Translations under genes and position numbers: made by a program | Assembly: GCF_964340395.1 (NCBI RefSeq) | Contig: NC_135552.1 | Coordinates: 19,670,181 to 19,734,180, forward strand | From: Glandiceps talaboti | Taxonomy: Eukaryota; Hemichordata; Enteropneusta; Spengelidae | Length of the DNA stretch: 64,000 nt | Reading direction: 5' to 3' | The notes under the pieces: model-generated | What the model was told of the DNA's origin: nothing | The model's database searches: none | What the model saw: only the letters and a program-made list of their open reading frames with translations | Part shown: positions 1 to 64,000 of the stretch, piece by piece | Numbering within the stretch: position 1 is the stretch's first letter | Layout of the letters: each line of letters begins with the position of its first letter

Positions 1-347
1 ACTATCTGCACTGATGCAGTGATCTATTAAAGTTAAAAGTAAATCTACTGATTATGAAACAGCTGTTTAGATGTACTCAAACATTTAGACAGCTGTCACA
101 ACTAGTAGCATTGAAAGTTAGTAGAAAAACTCCAGTCAAGACCCTTTGTTTCACCCGTGATTAATCCATTTCTTTCTCTCGTTAACCATTCTAAACAAAC
201 CAAAACCAATCAAATCAGAAATTTTACATCCCTAGCAGTTGTAACTTGTAACAATTCTGTTATAATTATTGCCACAAATGAAACATTCACAGAACTGATT
301 GACATCAATGAAAATTACAATAATTATGTATTGTCATTTTTTGCTAG
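1..347. other. Intron of the MAM gene, no recognised content
   Basis: AT-rich sequence ending in the acceptor ttgctag at 341-347. I chose this AG over the one at 353-354 because only it gives the phase-1 start (two bases, then P-S-L-I-D-C-D-F-E) that matches the homologous exons at 9834 and 15206. The upstream exon lies outside the window. Confidence 0.6.
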
Positions 348-59954
<59,607 letters not shown>

Positions 59955-61840
59955 AAGTTACCATGGAAATGAATTCCACAAGAATATTTACATTACATTT
60001 TTTTGGACTGAAAATTGTATTTATCGAAACCATTATTTTTAAAATTAATTAATCAAGGTGATCAAATGATCTTAATGTTACTACCACATAACTCATAATC
60101 TAGAGTGGTGTCAATTTCTAACAAGCCTCAAACAGCTGTCAATTTACTAATGTCTTTCACGTCATTAATCTGATTACTGAAGTGGGATATGTACGTATAT
60201 TTTTAAACTGATATTGAATCCACTACCAAGTTTGTATACTTTCTTAAACAGAACTCCCTGTCAATCCATTTCATGTTGAAAATAGCTGTTTTAGAAATTA
60301 TTTTCTACATCACTGTGCTGCCATTTGCTTAGCTATCTTTAGCCAAACTGTTGAACTTATGAATAATGTATGATGCCATTTGAATGACGGGGAAGACATC
60401 AACATATCTGTACATTCAAAAAGACTTATTGAGTTTTTCAATTTACATTACTTGTTATGAAATCTTTCAACTTTTAAGAAAAAACGGTATTAATGGCAAC
60501 CTCCTTTCTGTTCAAATGAAGATTTGAAATAAGTACAACTTTATAGAATTGGCCTAATATTAATGTATGCTTGTAGTATGTATTTGAAAAAAAAGAACAA
60601 GTAATCATTTTGTTTCAGTATATGAAATGTCGTGTTACCTTACCTTCTAGTACGCTATTCAGATTGACAGAGTGGTCGTTACACAACAAACCTTACATAA
60701 TGAATACAATTTGTGTTTTTGCACAAGGTGATTCATATACATTGTAATACAACTGTTGTATGTCACATGTCTGTCTTTTGGAGTGGGTGATTTACTAAGC
60801 AAGGACTACATGAAAGACTGTGTGCATTCTTGTCATAATTTTGGCAGACAAAACAAAAAACATGCATCACATCATGATTGTATGTAATGTGAGTGGACTA
60901 TTCCATGAAGACACAGGAAACAATTGTATTACAATGTATATAAATCCCCTCTTCAAGAGACAGACACACACAACAATTGTATTACAATGTATATAAATCC
61001 CCTCTTCAAGAAACAGACGCAGGCAACAATTGTGTCCGTTTTGACTTTTGTTCCTGCTCAGCTGAATTTCTTCTGCTGTTCTTTTGAAACTTGTGTGATA
61101 TGTGCCATAGCTAGTTGTTGTACAGGTGATAATAGTAATACAACAATGGAAATCATTACCCCTGAAAAATAGTTTTAAAGCTATTATTCGGAAGTGTCGT
61201 GTGAGAGATGTAACATTCAGCTTTCTTGTCAGAGATCTGTGATATTTTTAACTGTTCGTGGAATAAATATTTACTACCCAAAAGGTAATTCAGGGTGTGG
61301 TGTTCATTTCATATTTTAATCACTGGTTTGGAAGGCTTTTAGCAGAACCAATTTCTTATTAATCAACAGTGAACTGTAATTCTTTGAAGTCTGTTTCAGA
61401 TACACTGGAGCATGTCTTTTAAGGAATGCGACATCAATCATTGAATTCAAAATAACAGTTACCTGTGTTGTGATGACTGGCATGGTATATGTAAATACGA
61501 ATCGTGAAGTTAATATTGAAGGTATCATAATGCAAGTATGATTATTTTTAATCATTATTTCTGAATCAAAACATTACTGTTGAATTGCATTTCATTATAA
61601 AGGACATGACAAAGATTTTATATGACAAAATTACAGTAATCGAAATGTAAAGTATTACTCTATGAATGAAAACCCCCTACTTTGAATTGTAAAGTGAGAG
61701 GATTCAGTCTGCAATTTCAGTTTATTGTATATTTGTAATTGAGTTTAGTATTGAACTGTCTTTATAGTTCTAATAGTACTTTAAAAGATTGTATTTTTTT
61801 AATTTTCTGTCAAAATAAAGTTCAATATAATTTATTTCAA
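59955..61840 (+). other. 3' untranslated and flanking region of the receptor gene
   Basis: No coding frame of note. A unit of about 53 bases (caattgtattacaatgtata, taaatcccctcttcaaga) is duplicated at 60921-61030. aataaa at 61262-61267 and 61814-61819 are candidate polyadenylation signals, the first giving a UTR of about 1.3 kb. Confidence 0.5.
61262..61267 (+). promoter_or_regulatory. Candidate polyadenylation signal of the receptor gene
   Basis: Exact aataaa, the first one clearly placed 3' of the TAG on the sense strand and followed by a gt-rich stretch (gggtgtggtgttc) about 30 bases on. A second aataaa is at 61814-61819. Confidence 0.5.
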
Positions 61841-62465
61841 ATATGTTACCATAACATGACATGTTGGATCATGCTTAGCAACTGGGCGATCTCATTCAGA
61901 ATTTCGATATGATGTAAAATTGACACTGTAATGTTTTATGGTACCAATTACTACAGAGACACCTCAATCAGATTGTAACAGTCAAAGATTTTACATGACA
62001 AAAAAACAGTATTCAAAATGTAAAATATTACTCTGTGAATTACAACCCCTACTTTGAGTTGTAATTTTTAACTTCTATATTAATAGTTCCTAGGATAAGA
62101 TGCGCAATAACATAGATACTTGTTATTGTCAAAACCAAACCATAATAACTAAAATAACCAAATGCCCAAGATATCATATTATTTTTGCGTTTAATATTGA
62201 AATATGTCTATATTTCTACTGATACTTTAAAAGAATGTACTTTTTAAAAACTTTATGTCCAAATGAAGTTCATTTTGATTCAATTCAATTCAAATCAGCT
62301 ACAGTATAACATGTTGGATCATGTTTAGCAACTAGGCGATCTCATTCCCAATTTCGATATGATATAAAATTGACATTATGATGTATGGTTTATGGTACCA
62401 ACAACTGCAAAGCCACCCCAGTCACATTTGTAACAGTCATAGATTCAGCGTGACTTGTGGACTTG
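61600..62465. repeat. Two-copy tandem duplication between the convergent genes
   Basis: aaagattttacatgac, the tattactctgtgaattacaa stretch, atgttggatcatg(c/t)ttagca and atttcgatatgat(g/a)taaaa occur in the same order twice (landmark pairs 61611/61984 and 61861/62311). Copies differ by substitutions and indels. No coding. Confidence 0.75.
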
Positions 62466-62632
62466 CATCTTGTAGACTAACACTAGTCGTGATTTGGACT
62501 GTGGTACTGAATTAAATATCACTTAAAATGATCACACCTTATAAAAAATAGCAATCTCCACATATTGATTATGTAAATAACGATCTCGTGATATTTATTA
62601 CGTAATTGACGATCTCGTGCATCATTTATTGA

Positions 62633-62719
62633 TTATGCATAAGTGGAGTTTGTAGTTTTGGTTGGGTCTAATCCTCGATACGTAGGGTTGTCTATTCCTG
62701 AGGAGCCGTCCACGTTTAC
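62633..62719 (-). CDS. Last exon of a paralogous receptor gene (cytoplasmic tail)
   Basis: Minus strand, acceptor ttcag, phase 0: VNVDGSSGIDNPTYRGLDPT, then KTTNST and TYA, stop TAA at 62633-62635. It aligns with the last exon of the main gene at NPxY and LDPTK. aataaa lies 2 bases downstream of the stop on this strand (62625-62630), with another at 62594-62599. Tail end of a second type I receptor transcribed towards the first. Confidence 0.85.
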   Translation of the reverse strand, partial: VNVDGSSGIDNPTYRGLDPTKTTNSTYA

Positions 62720-63495
62720 CTGAATTAACAGAAACAGAAAGGTGAAATATAACACTGCGTGTAAAAGAATGGGAGAGATGGGAGGAAGGAGAAGATCGAC
62801 AGAAAAAGATATTAACAGTGGATTTTATAATAGATAGGTGGATTTTATAATAGATAGGTGATCTTGCATGTTTTCCCTTTGCTGTCTTTCATTTGATGTA
62901 CACTGATGATTAGTACATCAATTGATTTTTTGTTTGGGAATGTAAGTTCACACGCAAGGTTCCCAGTTTGTACTGTTTAAAAGACAAAGGTTGTTTTTCG
63001 GTTTGTTACAAGATTATATACCAAGGGTTTGAACTTTTCTTAAGAACAATTGTAGTGAGGTCAATAGGCAATTTTGAAACCTATATGCTAGTAGTATTTA
63101 CATGACTTTGATGTTAGCCAATGGAAAACAATGACAATATGAATACAGAGAATTGTAATAAATTAATGCTTGACAAGTAGAATATTGCTTAATGAAGTGA
63201 TCACAAGGTTCTCGTCCAATAATAAATTTCAATAAATTTCAATAGGGTACCTTGGCAGTTTCAAATTAGAAGAACAAACACACGCTACAGTGATTGATTC
63301 AAAAACTACTGGTCAAAACGATGAACATTTCTGCCAAGAACTAGGGGGTCAAATGTCTACAAGCGACTAAAAATAGTCCAAACTATAGGCTAAAAAGCCA
63401 TACATGGATTCAAAGATAGGCTCAAATGTTATACGTGCAGTGTTTTGGGTTAGGGTGTATGGAGTACAACCAATCTCTTACTAGTTATGACTTAC

Positions 63496-63546
63496 CTGTT
63501 CATTCCCGGTACTCATCATTGACGGATCTACGTCACTCATGGTGAA
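63496..63546 (-). CDS. Penultimate exon of the paralogous receptor gene
   Basis: Minus strand, acceptor ttacag and donor gtaagt. 51 bases, phase 0 on both sides: FTMSDVDPSMMSTGNEQ. The counterpart at 59641-59697 reads FTMTDVDVSMFGKGGSSGQ with the same phases. The preceding tail exon is not found in 63547-64000, so the rest of the gene lies beyond the window. Intron 62720-63495 holds nothing recognised except a direct 20-base duplication (gattttataatagataggtg) near 62820-62860, close to the exon. Confidence 0.85.
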
Positions 63547-64000
63547 CTGTAAGTAATATACATATTTAATAGTCAGATTATATCGTAATATGTCACTTCC
63601 AGGAATGCTTTCACCATTACCTTTACAAAGCGTAATTACCAATGAAAGATACAAATGGAGCACGCGTGTTTTTGCCTTTCCTTCACACGAGATTTTGAAT
63701 TCATGACTGTGTATCCAGATATACTAGGATCTATTTACAATGTACATATACTAATAAATAATGATGTTTAATCTGATTACAATCGATAGTTATTGTTTCT
63801 TCACGGACTTCACCATATAAAACCCACATTACTACCGTATATGAAATATAGTTATATATATTCAACGAAACAATAAATTGGGAACAATGTACAAACATAA
63901 TTATATATTGCAATGTACAATAATTATAACACAGTCATTTGATAACACAGTGATTTGTCACTATAACCAAAATAGGATGGTCACATAAGAAGGAAAACGT
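63547..64000. other. Intron of the minus-strand paralogue, no recognised content
   Basis: AT-rich sequence upstream (minus strand) of the exon ending at 63546. I searched it for a copy of the RFASIKK..LYEEYQDD exon and for a membrane helix exon and found neither. Confidence 0.45.

Noticed and set aside
60924-61172. 82-residue open frame after the stop codon
   Set aside because: It covers a 53-base duplication in the 3' untranslated region and shows no domain.

Overview
The window is eukaryotic genomic DNA. It is AT-rich by eye, full of introns with GT-AG boundaries, and carries SINE-like, foldback and microsatellite repeats. The domain content (very many MAM domains, LDL-receptor class A repeats, a collagen-C1q protein) suggests a marine invertebrate animal such as a cephalochordate, hemichordate or lophotrochozoan. 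I cannot fix the phylum from sequence alone.

One plus-strand gene fills 348-59954. Its 5' end lies upstream of the window. I reconstruct 79 coding exons with consistent GT-AG splicing. They sum to 13,580 bases and stay in one frame to a TAG stop at 59952-59954, about 4,525 residues. The order is 21 MAM domains, then four LDLa-MAM pairs (LDLa1-MAM22 to LDLa4-MAM25), LDLa5, a short stalk, one transmembrane helix and a cytoplasmic tail with an NPMY (NPxY) motif. This is a giant type I membrane protein of the MAM/LDLa (MALRD-like) class, plausibly an adhesion or endocytic receptor.

Region by region: 348-14680 is three tandem copies of an 8-exon, three-MAM module, and 15206-17587 is a fourth, partial copy. 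17588-31660 carries diverged MAMs with SINE-like repeats, a long AT tract and a Thr/Pro microexon. The 31661-39377 intron (7.7 kb) holds a complete two-exon collagen-C1q gene on the minus strand and a nest of transposons. 39378-45063 holds MAM18 (end) to MAM21. 45442-57428 is the LDLa/MAM alternating part, including a 1.7-kb minisatellite. 58201-59954 codes stalk, membrane helix and tail.

Downstream, 62633-63546 on the minus strand holds the last two exons of a second gene whose tail is clearly homologous to that of the main gene (FTMSDVDPSMM and NPTYRGLDPTK against FTMTDVDVSMF and NPMYGQLDPTK). A paralogous receptor gene is therefore arranged tail to tail and runs out of the window.

The most unusual signal is that many introns of the main gene contain tandem, decaying copies of the neighbouring exon edge together with its splice site. 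Examples are 91-bp pseudo-exons before the C-terminal MAM exon in all four super-repeats, copies of donor-side edges at 13.0, 20.3, 23.3, 42.9, 45.6 and 55.6 kb, and copies of acceptor-side edges at 18.5, 49.9 and 58.9 kb.
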